DNA from: Lutispora thermophila DSM 19022
GTDB taxonomy: Bacteria; Bacillota; Clostridia; Lutisporales; Lutisporaceae
Reading direction: 5' to 3'
Assembly (NCBI RefSeq): GCF_900142105.1
Contig: NZ_FQZS01000006.1
Span: 124,001-188,000, forward strand
DNA length: 64,000 nucleotides
Position 1 is the stretch's first letter. Each line of letters begins with the position of its first letter. The translations under genes and the position numbers were made by a program. Shown piece by piece: positions 1 through 9,426 of this stretch. The notes beneath the pieces are model-generated. The model saw only the letters and a list, made by a program, of their open reading frames with translations. It did no database searches and was not told the DNA's origin.

Positions 1-240
1 TTTCGCTTTGATAATCGTGATAAAGTAACATTTGCTGTTATGGCGGGATTAATTGTTATCGTGTTAATTGGTGCTGTAATGGGAGAGAACACAATGCGTT
101 TTTTCCCTTCTATAAAAACAATAAATACAACTATATTTAGTCTAGTTGTTTATACCGCTTATTTTATACTATGCATGCTACCGGTTATTATCAATATTAT
201 GGAGGAAATCAAATGGAAGTATATAGTATCAAGAATCTGA
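1..240 (+). CDS. ECF transporter T component, C-terminal fragment
   Basis: The reading frame is open from the first base and ends at TGA 238-240, so only the last 79 residues are present. Two hydrophobic segments are visible, followed by a short basic tail. On its own the fragment is not diagnostic. It overlaps the start of a double ATPase gene that is in turn followed by an S component. This T-A-A'-S order is typical of energy-coupling factor vitamin transporters, where the T protein is the membrane scaffold joining the ATPases to the substrate binder. The call rests mainly on that context. Confidence 0.6.
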   Translation, partial: FRFDNRDKVTFAVMAGLIVIVLIGAVMGENTMRFFPSIKTINTTIFSLVVYTAYFILCMLPVIINIMEEIKWKYIVSRI

Positions 241-1898
241 GTTTCAGCTATCCTCAGCAATCAAAATATGCTCTTAATGATATAAATCTTACAATAAACA
301 GCGGAGAGTTTGTTACAATCTGTGGTAAATCCGGTTGCGGTAAAACTACATTGCTAAGGCATTTAAAAACTATACTTACACCCCATGGAAAGCGTAAAGG
401 GGAGATTTGTTTCTATGGACAACCTTTGGAAGAAGTTGACCATCGTACACAGGCTTCAAAAATCGGATATGTGCTTCAAAGTCCTGACAATCAAATAGTT
501 ACGGATAAGGTTTGGCATGAACTGGCTTTTGGTCTTGAGAGCCTTGGTTATGATAATAGCACAATCCGTTTGAGAGTGGCAGAAATGGCAAGTTTTTTCG
601 GTATACAAACCTGGTTTCATAAAAACGTTACGGAGCTTTCAGGAGGACAAAAACAACTTCTAAATCTGGCTTCAATTATGGCTATGCAACCTTCCGTATT
701 AATCCTTGATGAGCCTACATCTCAGCTAGACCCTATAGCGGCTATGGATTTTATGGAGATAGTAAAAAAGATAAACAGAGAACTTGGTATCACAATTATT
801 TTGACAGAGCATCGTTTGGAAGAGATAATTCCAATGTCTGACCGCATTATTGTTATGGATGAAGGAAGTATCATTGCAGATGACACACCTCAAAAAGTTG
901 GTGAGATGTTAAGTGCAATGGAGCATCCCATGTCTGTTGCAATGACTACGCCTATGCAGATATATGCAAGAGTGGAAAACAATCTGCCTTGTCCCGTTAC
1001 TGTTAAAGACGGACGTAAATGGATTGATACACTCCTTGGAGGCAAAGTTATTAAAAAAGAACATAAGTTGATGCAACATCCATCGACATCAAAGAACGTA
1101 GTTATTCAGCTTAAGGATGTATGGTTTAAATATGAAAAAAATTTGCCGGATGTAATAAAGAGTTTATCCATGGAAGTAAAAGAAGGACAGTTCTATTGTA
1201 TTGTTGGAGGAAATGGCACAGGAAAAACAACTGCTTTATCTATTATAAGCGGGCTGTATAGGCCTTATAGAGGCAAAGTATTGGTAAATGGTAAAAACAT
1301 AGCAAATATGAGTATAAAAGAACGTTATAGAAATAATTTGGGAGTACTTCCTCAAAATCCACAGGCTCTATTCGTAAAGAAAACAGTAGAACTGGATTTA
1401 TATGAAATGCTATCTGATACAAAACTGACTAAGGAAGAGAAAGCAAAGAAAGTAAAAGAAGTAGCAGAATTTGCAGAATTAGACGGATTGCTTCACATGC
1501 ACCCCTACGATCTAAGTGGAGGGGAACAGCAAAGAGCAGCCATTGCAAAAGTACTTCTGCTTGAGCCTAAAATATTGCTGCTTGATGAGCCAACCAAAGG
1601 AATTGACGGTTATTTTAAAGAAAAGCTAGCAAGTCTCTTTAAAAATTTGACATCAAAAGGGGTAACTATTGTTATGGTATCCCATGATATTGAATTTTGT
1701 GCAAAATATGCGGATGTGTGTGCAATGTTTTTTGATGGAAGCATCATAACATCTAATCCAACTAAAGAATTCTTTGCAGAAAACAGTTTTTATACAACTG
1801 CAGCCAATAGGATGGTTAGGCATATTTGCCCTGATGCAGTAACAATAGAGGATGTGATAGAACTATGTCAGAGAAACAGCCAGCAAAAAATGGCATAA
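213..1898 (+). CDS. ECF transporter ATPase, two fused ABC domains (EcfA-A' type)
   Basis: A 561-residue protein with two nucleotide-binding domains in one chain. Domain 1 has Walker A GKSGCGKTT, signature LSGGQ and Walker B LILDEPT. Domain 2 has GGNGTGKTT, LSGGEQ and LLLDEPT. Fused pairs of this kind energise ECF (CbiO/YkoD-like) vitamin or metal uptake. ATG 213 is chosen over an upstream in-frame ATG at 171 because GGAGG lies 8 bases before it. The start overlaps the preceding T-component frame and the end overlaps the S-component gene by 34 bases, so the three are probably translationally coupled. Both ATP sites look intact. The substrate cannot be read from this subunit. Confidence 0.9.
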   Translation: MEVYSIKNLSFSYPQQSKYALNDINLTINSGEFVTICGKSGCGKTTLLRHLKTILTPHGKRKGEICFYGQPLEEVDHRTQASKIGYVLQSPDNQIVTDKVWHELAFGLESLGYDNSTIRLRVAEMASFFGIQTWFHKNVTELSGGQKQLLNLASIMAMQPSVLILDEPTSQLDPIAAMDFMEIVKKINRELGITIILTEHRLEEIIPMSDRIIVMDEGSIIADDTPQKVGEMLSAMEHPMSVAMTTPMQIYARVENNLPCPVTVKDGRKWIDTLLGGKVIKKEHKLMQHPSTSKNVVIQLKDVWFKYEKNLPDVIKSLSMEVKEGQFYCIVGGNGTGKTTALSIISGLYRPYRGKVLVNGKNIANMSIKERYRNNLGVLPQNPQALFVKKTVELDLYEMLSDTKLTKEEKAKKVKEVAEFAELDGLLHMHPYDLSGGEQQRAAIAKVLLLEPKILLLDEPTKGIDGYFKEKLASLFKNLTSKGVTIVMVSHDIEFCAKYADVCAMFFDGSIITSNPTKEFFAENSFYTTAANRMVRHICPDAVTIEDVIELCQRNSQQKMA

Positions 1899-2614
1899 GT
1901 AAACGCACATTATTGGCAACCATACTTATACTCTTTATCATTCCGGTTACCATTTTATTTGGTGTATTTGTCCTAAATGATAGAAAATATTATTTTATAA
2001 GCCTTTTAATAATAATATATACAATGATTCCTTTTGTAATGGTGTTTGAAAACAGAAAGCCTAAGGCTAGAGAGTTAATCGTTATTGCCGTATTATCAGC
2101 TATTGCTGTGGCAGGAAGAGGAGCCTTTTTTATGCTACCCCAGTTTAAACCCGTTGTTGCCATTGTCATTATCACAGGTGTATGTTTTGGTGCAGAGTCC
2201 GGCTTCCTTGTAGGTGCCGTTACAGGTTTTGTGTCTAACTTTTTCTTCGGACAAGGGCCATGGACACCATGGCAGATGTTTTGCTTTGGAATCATTGGCT
2301 TTATAGCAGGTATCCTATATAAAAAAGGCTTTTTAAAAAAGACGAAGCTTTCTTTGTGCGTTTTTGGAGGGCTAGCTACCTTTTTCATCTATGGAGGGAT
2401 TATTAATATCGCTTCGATGTTGATTTTTACATCACAATTTTCATGGAAGGCTTTGCTTGCTACCTATATTTCAGGATTTTGGTTTGACATGGTTCATGCT
2501 ATAGCTACGGTGTTCTTCCTATATACTATTTCTCAACCTATGATTGAAAAGCTGGAGCGCATTAAGATAAAGTATGGGTTAATTGAAACAGAAGACGAAG
2601 CAGTTAGCCTATAG
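1865..2614 (+). CDS. ECF transporter S component (substrate-binding membrane protein)
   Basis: A 249-residue protein with about six membrane segments. It carries a loop around GAESGFLVGAVTGF and GQGPWTPWQ that is typical of one clostridial S-component family. The S subunit binds the vitamin and gives the transporter its specificity. The ATG at 1865 lies inside the ATPase gene, indicating one operon. Relatives with this loop are often found near cobalamin-related genes, but nothing in this window shows the substrate, so cobalamin is only a guess. Confidence 0.8.
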   Translation: MSEKQPAKNGISKRTLLATILILFIIPVTILFGVFVLNDRKYYFISLLIIIYTMIPFVMVFENRKPKARELIVIAVLSAIAVAGRGAFFMLPQFKPVVAIVIITGVCFGAESGFLVGAVTGFVSNFFFGQGPWTPWQMFCFGIIGFIAGILYKKGFLKKTKLSLCVFGGLATFFIYGGIINIASMLIFTSQFSWKALLATYISGFWFDMVHAIATVFFLYTISQPMIEKLERIKIKYGLIETEDEAVSL

Positions 2615-2863
2615 CGATAATAATAATATCTAGAGATGGTTTATTATTAGTAGTAATTTGACAGTTATGCGAAGTGAATATTAATAACAAATGAGAGAAA
2701 ACTAAAATAAAATTATGAAAAAGAATAGTATTTTGAGTGAACAGCCATGGGAGTTACGGCAATAAATATATTAAATGCAGCTATCATACAATAGTAGTTT
2801 ATTCAATTTTCAAAATTAACGCATGGTTCAAAAAATATTGTAAAGTAACTGATTATTTTGTAA
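2615..2863. other. Gene-free stretch between ECF operon and SDR gene
   Basis: AT-rich and without a convincing open frame. A weak AATAATAA/TTATTATT pairing just after the ECF stop might end that transcript, but it has no GC core. I see nothing else until the SDR promoter. Confidence 0.4.
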
Positions 2864-2892
2864 TTGTCATTATAAATCAGCAGTGATATAAT
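2864..2892 (+). promoter_or_regulatory. Sigma-A promoter of the SDR gene
   Basis: TTGTCA (2864-2869), a 17-base spacer, then a perfect TATAAT (2887-2892). The start codon is 39 bases downstream of the -10 box. Five of six -35 bases and all -10 bases match consensus, so strong vegetative expression is expected. Confidence 0.8.
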
Positions 2893-2930
2893 ACTTTGTA
2901 CATTAAATTTGATATATGGAGGTATACATA

Positions 2931-3674
2931 ATGGGTAAATTAGATGGAAAAGTTGCTATAATTACTGGTTCTACTTCCGGTATGGGCAGAGATACTGCAT
3001 ATCTTTTTGCTGAAGAAGGCGCTAAGGTTGTTATCACTGGAAGAAATGAAGAGAGAGCTAAGGCTGCAGTTGAGAAGATTAAGGCTGCAGGTGGCGAAGC
3101 AATCTATGTAGTTGCTGATACCACAGATCTTTCAAGTGCACAGAAGATTTTTGATGCTACTATGGAAGCATATGGCACTGTTGATATTCTTATTAACAAT
3201 GCAGGTCAGCTAAGCATAACACCTTTCATGGAGCTTACTATGGAAGAATGGAATCAGGTTGTCAATGTTAATGTTACTATAGCAATTCTTCTTGGTCAGC
3301 TTTGTGCAAAGGTTATGAAGGAGAAGGGCAAAGGTCACATCATCAATATCTCTTCAATAGCAGGTACTTCAGCTCGTTGGGGACTCACTGCATACTGCAC
3401 AACAAAACATGCTATGGTAGGTCTTACAAAGGCTATGGCAAGAGAACTGGGACCAGAAATCCATGTAAATGGTATCTGCCCAGGCGCTATTCATACTGCT
3501 ATGCTTGACTCCGTTGGCGGAGTAGATGCTGTTGGCGGCATGATTCAAATGTCTCCTCTTAAGAGAGTTGGTCAGGGAAGCGAAATCGCTTCAGCTTGCT
3601 TATTCCTTGCTACTGATGAGTCCTCCTTCATCGATGGACAGCTAATCAGTGTTGATGGTGGAGTAGACTGTTAA
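2931..3674 (+). CDS. SDR family NAD(P)-dependent oxidoreductase
   Basis: A 247-residue classical short-chain dehydrogenase. It has the nucleotide-binding TGSTSGMG near the N-terminus, the NNAG motif, and a catalytic Ser followed by Y-x-x-x-K (YCTTK). The substrate may be a 3-oxoacyl thioester, a steroid or a sugar alcohol; sequence alone does not decide, although FabG-like and hydroxysteroid dehydrogenases are the closest types. ATG 2931 is preferred over ATG 2916 because GGAGGT sits between them at the right distance. The gene is monocistronic, with its own promoter and terminator. Its codon use is richer in GCT and CTT than its neighbours, which fits high expression. Confidence 0.9.
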   Translation: MGKLDGKVAIITGSTSGMGRDTAYLFAEEGAKVVITGRNEERAKAAVEKIKAAGGEAIYVVADTTDLSSAQKIFDATMEAYGTVDILINNAGQLSITPFMELTMEEWNQVVNVNVTIAILLGQLCAKVMKEKGKGHIINISSIAGTSARWGLTAYCTTKHAMVGLTKAMARELGPEIHVNGICPGAIHTAMLDSVGGVDAVGGMIQMSPLKRVGQGSEIASACLFLATDESSFIDGQLISVDGGVDC

Positions 3675-3726
3675 TATAAACTTATAAGCAGATAACTGCT
3701 ATCCGTTTTCGAATAATGTAATTCCA

Positions 3727-3764
3727 GCCGTCTGCGTATCCATTTACTCACGCAGACGGCTTTT
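3727..3764 (+). terminator. Rho-independent terminator of the SDR gene
   Basis: Perfect 11-base stem GCCGTCTGCGT / ACGCAGACGGC with a 12-base loop, followed by TTTT. Confidence 0.9.
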
Positions 3765-3938
3765 ACTTCAGTTTTATTATTCTGTACCAGAGCTTAACAA
3801 GGTGTACACTAATATGCACTGGCCAATGGTTCTGCAAAACTTGAAATTATATAGCTTTTATGATAAAACTTATTTATAAATATCCAGAGTAATTCAGCAG
3901 CAAAACTGTTTGAAATAATTGAGGGGAAATAGCAGAAT

Positions 3939-3990
3939 TACGGGACTGGATCAGCAGGATCAATGACTGCTGAAGCGGTTCCGTATTTTA
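3939..3990. other. Interrupted hairpin upstream of the diguanylate cyclase gene
   Basis: TACGGGA (3939-3945) pairs with TTCCGTA (3979-3985), and CAGCAG (3952-3957) pairs with CTGCTG (3967-3972). The two stems are separated by a 6x6 internal loop and followed by a short T run. It could be a weak terminator or a leader structure. It does not match any riboswitch consensus I know. The rest of 3765-4084 shows nothing else apart from the RBS of the next gene. Confidence 0.45.
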
Positions 3991-4084
3991 TGTTGGACGA
4001 AATAAGATGGAATAAAAAATCAAACTTATACATGCAAAAGCATAAATGAGAATATTAAGTTACCAATGGAAAAAGGTGATTTAA

Positions 4085-6001
4085 GTGTATAATCGGAAGT
4101 TGCTTTTGATCCTAATAATAGCCACATTCCTTATGGCAAGTTGCTCCAACCATTTCTCTAATTCTCGTCCGAAAGCACAACAAGGTATAATGGACTTAAC
4201 TCAAATTCAATTTGAAAATCATGTTATTCAATTGGATGGGGAATGGGAATTTTACTGGAATCAACTCATTGATCCCAATGAAATAGATAATGGTATGATA
4301 ACAGGGTATATAGATGTTCCTAGTTCTTGGAATCATTACAAGACAGAGAAAATTGCTATTTCAGGAGATGGTTATGCAACCTATCGACTTACATTTTTGA
4401 CAGATAAAAAAGAAAGGTTAGCTTTAAAGATACCCAGGATGCATACTGCATACAAATTATGGGTTAATGGAGAGTTGATGGGAAGATCGGGTATTGTTGG
4501 AACAACAAAAAATACAATGACACCTCAGTATCTTCCTCAAGTTGCTTTTTTTGAAGCAAATAAAGGGAAAAATGAGGTAGTAATTCAGGTTTCAAATTTC
4601 TATCATCGAAGTGGTGGAATATTGGAAAGCATAAAGCTTGGCAGTGAAAAGCAAATACTTGGATTGAGGTACAAAAAAATAGCATATAACATCTTCTTAT
4701 TTGGATGTTTAATGTGTATGGGAACATATCATCTTGCTTTATTTATATTCAGAAAAAAGAACACCTCTGCACTTTACTTTGGAACATTTTGCATATTAAT
4801 CGGAATAAGAACTTTGTTGGTTGGAGAATGCTTTTTAATATATCTATTCCCGCAATTTAATTGGGAGATTTATCATAAGATAATGACTCTCACATACTAT
4901 TTGGGGGTACCTATAATATGGATGTATTTCCGGTCGGTTTTCCCAACATATTTTAATGTGCGTATATTAAAAGTGGCCCAAATGATTGGAACGGTTTTTG
5001 GAGCTCTTGTTATATTAACTCCTGCAAGGATATTTACAGTTGTAAATCCTTTATATCAGATATGGACCATTATTGCCATGATATATTTATCTACTGTATT
5101 TATTAAAATTTCTGCCAACAAGGAGAAGGATAGTTGGTTTATTGTATTAGGTGCTTCAGCTTTTTTATTATCTACCTTAAATGATATTATTTTTGTTAGT
5201 GTATGGATGAATGATAGTGGGAGTATTTTCTTGAAAACTATGTTCAGAACAGGTGACCTTAGCTCTACAGGGTTATTAGTTTTCGCTTTTGCAAACTCTC
5301 TATTGCTGGCAAAGAAGTTTTCCAAATCCTTGGAGCAAGAAGAAATTATTACAGCAAAGCTAACTGAAGTGAATAAGAATCTTGACAAAATAGTATTGCA
5401 TCGTACCGAAGCATTGGTTAAGGCAAATGAAAAAATAGAACAGCAGAAACTTGAACTTGAAAAAGCAAACCGAAAACTAAAAGATCTATCATTAAGAGAT
5501 CCCTTAACAGAGTTATGGAATAGAAGAAAATATGACGAAAGCATAAAGTTGGAATGGGAAAGGTGCTTAAAATATAAGAGACCAATTGCTTTAATAATTA
5601 TGGATGTTGATTATTTCAAAGAATACAATGATTATTATGGACACCTGGCGGGTGACAAGTGTCTGATTAAGGTTGGACAAACCGTAATGAGTTCATTATC
5701 GGGCTCAAACCACATGGTAGCTCGCTACGGTGGCGAAGAATTTATCGTGATACTGCCTGATACAGATAAAGAAGAAGCAGTTAAGATTGCAGATATGTTA
5801 AGACAAAATATTGAGGCATTGCACATTTTCCATGAGCAGTCACTTGCGAGCAATTATGTCACTGTAAGCCTAGGCGTTAGTTGTACCATCCCAGACATTA
5901 ACATCTCATATGAAGATTTGTTTAGGGCGGCAGATATGGCTTTATATCAATCAAAAGATGGTGGCAGAAATCAAGTAAATTTTTGCACGATTAAATCCTG
6001 A
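4085..6001 (+). CDS. 7TMR-DISM diguanylate cyclase (GGDEF), probable lipoprotein
   Basis: A 638-residue membrane enzyme expected to make c-di-GMP from two GTP. The order is: signal peptide ending in a lipobox-like MASC; an extracellular jelly-roll domain of the 7TMR-DISM type (about 35-190); seven membrane helices (about 195-405); a coiled coil (about 415-470); and a GGDEF domain with active-site GGEEF. Catalytic residues look intact. The inhibitory I-site RxxD expected five residues before GGEEF is replaced by GSNH, so product inhibition is probably lost. The GTG start is supported by AAAGGTGAT just upstream. The gene stands alone, with no EAL or PilZ partner nearby; an HD-GYP gene lies at 41253. 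Confidence 0.88.
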   Translation: MYNRKLLLILIIATFLMASCSNHFSNSRPKAQQGIMDLTQIQFENHVIQLDGEWEFYWNQLIDPNEIDNGMITGYIDVPSSWNHYKTEKIAISGDGYATYRLTFLTDKKERLALKIPRMHTAYKLWVNGELMGRSGIVGTTKNTMTPQYLPQVAFFEANKGKNEVVIQVSNFYHRSGGILESIKLGSEKQILGLRYKKIAYNIFLFGCLMCMGTYHLALFIFRKKNTSALYFGTFCILIGIRTLLVGECFLIYLFPQFNWEIYHKIMTLTYYLGVPIIWMYFRSVFPTYFNVRILKVAQMIGTVFGALVILTPARIFTVVNPLYQIWTIIAMIYLSTVFIKISANKEKDSWFIVLGASAFLLSTLNDIIFVSVWMNDSGSIFLKTMFRTGDLSSTGLLVFAFANSLLLAKKFSKSLEQEEIITAKLTEVNKNLDKIVLHRTEALVKANEKIEQQKLELEKANRKLKDLSLRDPLTELWNRRKYDESIKLEWERCLKYKRPIALIIMDVDYFKEYNDYYGHLAGDKCLIKVGQTVMSSLSGSNHMVARYGGEEFIVILPDTDKEEAVKIADMLRQNIEALHIFHEQSLASNYVTVSLGVSCTIPDINISYEDLFRAADMALYQSKDGGRNQVNFCTIKS

Positions 6002-6323
6002 TCCAAAGAGTTTTGTTGTGTCATTAACAAGTGAATCAAATAGAGATGGATATGGATTGGCATTATCCTATTCAGATGGAGGATAGGATAGTGTCAATTT
6101 TTTTGGTGAATTTATTAGAGTAATTTGGCATGAAAATAGTAAGTTTTAACCAAGTGTTTCATCTATAACTTAAAGAAAAGTAGATTTTCACGTTAAACAT
6201 ATTGAAAAATTATGGATAAAATATTATATTTGAATAGGGATAAAAATGTCAGAATAAGTAGAATAATGATAAGTTATGTCGAATTGTATTATACATATTA
6301 ATTTGGAATGAAGGTGAATAGGA
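6002..6323. other. Gene-free region before cheY
   Basis: A weak stem TATCCTA (6064-6070) / TAGGATA (6084-6090), followed downstream by a T run, may end the cyclase transcript. One TGTCGAA at 6277-6283 resembles a Spo0A box and lies just upstream of a TATTAT-like -10. A single 7-mer is not strong evidence. No motility sigma-D promoter was recognised. Confidence 0.4.
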
Positions 6324-6686
6324 ATGAAGAGAGTATTGATTGTGGATGATGCCGCATTTATGAGGTTAGCTATTAAAACAATCTTAGAGAAAAATGGTTT
6401 TGAAGTAGTTGGAGAAGCAAAAAACGGTATCGAAGGTATTCAGAAATTCAAGGAATTACAGCCGGATATAGTAACAATGGATATAACTATGCCTGATATG
6501 TCAGGAATAGAAGCTCTAAAAGCTATTCATGCTATTAGTCCCAATGCTAACGTGGTAATGCTGTCAGCTATGGGACAGGAGGTAATGGTAAAGGAGGCCA
6601 TAATGAGTGGCGCAAAATCCTTTGTTGTAAAACCATTTAAAGAGGAACATTTAATTAAAACATTAGAAAAAATTGCAAACAGTTGA
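6324..6686 (+). CDS. cheY: Chemotaxis response regulator CheY
   Basis: A 120-residue stand-alone receiver domain. The acidic pair is D8/D9, the phosphoacceptor D53 lies in TMDITMP, the switch Ser is S81 and the conserved Lys K103 lies in VKPF. Phospho-CheY made by CheA binds the flagellar motor switch. AAGGTGA precedes the ATG. It is the first gene of a che operon and cheA follows after 46 bases. A CheY-like regulator serving another output cannot be excluded, but the context is strong. Confidence 0.92.
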   Translation: MKRVLIVDDAAFMRLAIKTILEKNGFEVVGEAKNGIEGIQKFKELQPDIVTMDITMPDMSGIEALKAIHAISPNANVVMLSAMGQEVMVKEAIMSGAKSFVVKPFKEEHLIKTLEKIANS

Positions 6687-6732
6687 TTATGGTTCACATT
6701 AATTGCCGTAGATTACTAAAATGGAGGTAAAT

Positions 6733-8862
6733 ATGACAGATTTCAACACAAACGATACAATGGTGGAAATGTTTCTTTTTGAAACTGCCCAATTGCTGGA
6801 GCAGCTTGAACAGGTTATTTTGTCAAGTGATATGAATAATTATTATTCGGAAGAGAACATAAACGAAGTTTTCAGAATTATGCATACCATAAAAGGTTCT
6901 TCAGCTATGATGATGTACAATGAAATATCTGTTTTATCTCATGCAATAGAGGACCTGTTTTTTTATTTGAGAGAGGAGAATCCGGAGCAAAACTTTTGTT
7001 CTTCATTAAATGATTTAATTCTTGACTGTGTTGATTTCATAAAAGTTGAGCTGGAGAAAATCAGGAATCATGATGATGTTGATGGCGATGCAACTAACCT
7101 GGTCAATAAAATTAAAGATTTTCTTTCAGAACTGAAGAAAAATAGTGGTTCCAATGTATCAAATGAACATTATGAGGTAGAAAAAGTCAATTTATTTAAG
7201 GCTGTTATATTCTTTGAAGAAGGTTGTGAGATGGAGAACATAAGAGCATATTCAGTGATTCATAACCTTAAGAAAGTTGCTAGTAAAGTTATATATTACC
7301 CTCAGAATATTTTGGATGATGATGGAAGTGTTGAAGTAATACGCCGTGAAGGATTCAAGATTCATCTAAAAACAGATAAAACAAAAGATGAAGTATATAA
7401 CCATTTAATGGATACGGTTTTTTTAAGAGAGTTGGAGTTTGCAGAGATTGATGAAGAAACATTCTCTGAAGGATTTGATAAAGAAGTATTTGATTATTCA
7501 TCTTCAGAAATATCTTTACAAGATGCAAATTATGAAGAAGAAAACAATAACCAAGAAGGCAATATTCTTCATAAGCCAGATGAAAATGTGAAAGATAGCC
7601 AAGAGGAAGAAAAGTTACATACTGATATGAGGAAGATAAATCTTGAGGAGGAAAAAAAGCAACCTAATGCAGAGAATCATAATGTAATGCCAACCCAAAA
7701 CATTATAAGTGTCAGTGTTGCCAAGTTAGACAAGCTTATGGATCTGGTAGGCGAGCTGGTTATTGCAGAGGCTATGGTATTGCAAAATCCTGATTTGGAA
7801 GGGTTGGAATTGGACAATTTTCAAAAGTCTGCAAGACAGCTCAGTAAAATAACTGATGAGATACAGGACATGGTAATGTCAGTAAGAATGATACCTTTAT
7901 CCGCTACTTTCCAGAGAATGAATCGCATCGTCAGAGATATGTGCAGAAAACTGAACAAGGAGATTCAACTAGAGATAAAAGGCGAAGAGACAGAAGTTGA
8001 TAAGAACATCATAGAGCGTATAACGGATCCTTTGATGCATTTGGTGAGAAACGCAGTAGACCACGGAATAGAAACAGCAGATGAAAGGCAGCTAAAGGGA
8101 AAACCTAAACATGGAACAATTACATTGGAAGCCAAAAATGTGAGCAGTGATGTACATATTATTGTCAGAGATGACGGAAGAGGGTTAGATAAAAATAAGA
8201 TACTGAGAAAGGCCAGACAAAACGGGCTAATTACTATGGATGAAGCAGATATGTCTGATTCTGAAATATATAAACTCGTATTGTTGCCAGGTTTTTCAAC
8301 CAATGAAAATGTGACTGAGTTTTCAGGTCGTGGAGTAGGCATGGATGTGGTGGCAAAGAACATTGAGTCCATAGGGGGTAGTATCTCAATTCAAAGCGAG
8401 GAAAATAAAGGAACTCAAATGACTTTGAAAATACCACTGACATTGGCTATTATTGACGGTATGAATCTGAAGGTAGGAAAATCCACTTTCACTATACCTA
8501 CTATTACTATAAAGGAATCATTCAGAACTAATAAAGAGAGCATAATTGTAGATCCGGACGGTAATGAAATGATTATGGTTAGGGGAGAATGTTATCCCAT
8601 CATAAGGTTAAATGAGTTTTTTAAGGTGGAAACTGATGTAACAGACATATCTGATGGTATCATAACCATGGTTTCACAGGATGGCAATGCCATATGCGTC
8701 TTTGCTGACAGATTATTAGGCCAGCAGCAGGTAGTAGTAAAATCTTTGCCTGAATATATCAAGAGATTTAAGCACATTAAAGGTATTGCAGGATGTACAT
8801 TGCTAGGCGATGGGAGTATAAGTCTTATCTTGGATATAGCAAGCTTAATTCATATAAAATAA
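6733..8862 (+). CDS. cheA: Chemotaxis histidine kinase CheA
   Basis: A 709-residue kinase that takes receptor signals through CheW and phosphorylates CheY and CheB. Domains: HPt P1 with phospho-His H51 in MHTIKGSSA; a P2-like regulator-docking domain (about 150-240); an acidic linker (about 255-315); P3 dimerisation helix (about 325-390); P4 HATPase with the N-box RNAVDHGIE (about 438) and the GRGVGMDVV motif; and a CheW-like P5 from about 563 to the end. ATG 6733 is preferred over ATG 6721 because GGAGG lies between them. Length and domain order are normal for Firmicutes. Confidence 0.96.
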   Translation: MTDFNTNDTMVEMFLFETAQLLEQLEQVILSSDMNNYYSEENINEVFRIMHTIKGSSAMMMYNEISVLSHAIEDLFFYLREENPEQNFCSSLNDLILDCVDFIKVELEKIRNHDDVDGDATNLVNKIKDFLSELKKNSGSNVSNEHYEVEKVNLFKAVIFFEEGCEMENIRAYSVIHNLKKVASKVIYYPQNILDDDGSVEVIRREGFKIHLKTDKTKDEVYNHLMDTVFLRELEFAEIDEETFSEGFDKEVFDYSSSEISLQDANYEEENNNQEGNILHKPDENVKDSQEEEKLHTDMRKINLEEEKKQPNAENHNVMPTQNIISVSVAKLDKLMDLVGELVIAEAMVLQNPDLEGLELDNFQKSARQLSKITDEIQDMVMSVRMIPLSATFQRMNRIVRDMCRKLNKEIQLEIKGEETEVDKNIIERITDPLMHLVRNAVDHGIETADERQLKGKPKHGTITLEAKNVSSDVHIIVRDDGRGLDKNKILRKARQNGLITMDEADMSDSEIYKLVLLPGFSTNENVTEFSGRGVGMDVVAKNIESIGGSISIQSEENKGTQMTLKIPLTLAIIDGMNLKVGKSTFTIPTITIKESFRTNKESIIVDPDGNEMIMVRGECYPIIRLNEFFKVETDVTDISDGIITMVSQDGNAICVFADRLLGQQQVVVKSLPEYIKRFKHIKGIAGCTLLGDGSISLILDIASLIHIK

Positions 8863-8909
8863 TTTGCACATAGGGACATCATATTTGTATTAAAAAAGGA
8901 GGCAGTAAG

Positions 8910-9395
8910 ATGACTGACATTGAAATTAACGTGATGGAAGAGGAAGATACACAGAAAGGAAGATACCTGATATTTTCCATTGATAGTGAAAGTTACGGTA
9001 TCGAGATACAATATGTAACCGAAATAATCGGGATTCAGACCATCACAGAGGTGCCGGAGCTACCTGATTATATAAAGGGAATCACCAATTTGAGAGGAAA
9101 GATTATCCCTGTTATGGATGTTAGGCTTCGCTTCAGAAAAGAGGCCAAGGAATATAATGATCGAACCTGCATCATAGTTATAGATATTATGGGGATGTCT
9201 GTTGGACTTATTGTAGATGGAGTAACAGAGGTAGTCACCATAACGGATATTTCTCAATTGCCACAGATGAATCAGAGAAATCAAAACCGTTATGTTAAAA
9301 ATATAGGTAAAATCGGTAATGAAGTAAGATTGCTGTTGGATTGTGAAAAATTATTGACAGATGAAGATATTGATAATTTGAATGAGGTCATGTAA
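8910..9395 (+). CDS. cheW: Chemotaxis coupling protein CheW (copy 1)
   Basis: A 161-residue single CheW domain that links receptors to CheA. The conserved core includes VTEIIGIQ, the proline-rich [11 protein letters not shown], and [24 protein letters not shown] precedes the ATG. It lies in the che operon directly before an mcp. The product is closely similar to the second CheW at 22295 over the central part, so one is a duplicate of the other. Confidence 0.95.
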   Translation: MTDIEINVMEEEDTQKGRYLIFSIDSESYGIEIQYVTEIIGIQTITEVPELPDYIKGITNLRGKIIPVMDVRLRFRKEAKEYNDRTCIIVIDIMGMSVGLIVDGVTEVVTITDISQLPQMNQRNQNRYVKNIGKIGNEVRLLLDCEKLLTDEDIDNLNEVM

Positions 9396-9426
9396 TGAGA
9401 AATTTTGACAACATGGAGGGGATAGC

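Noticed and set aside
6277-6283. Single TGTCGAA resembling a Spo0A box before cheY
   Set aside because: One 7-base match is expected by chance in a window this size, and no second box is near it.
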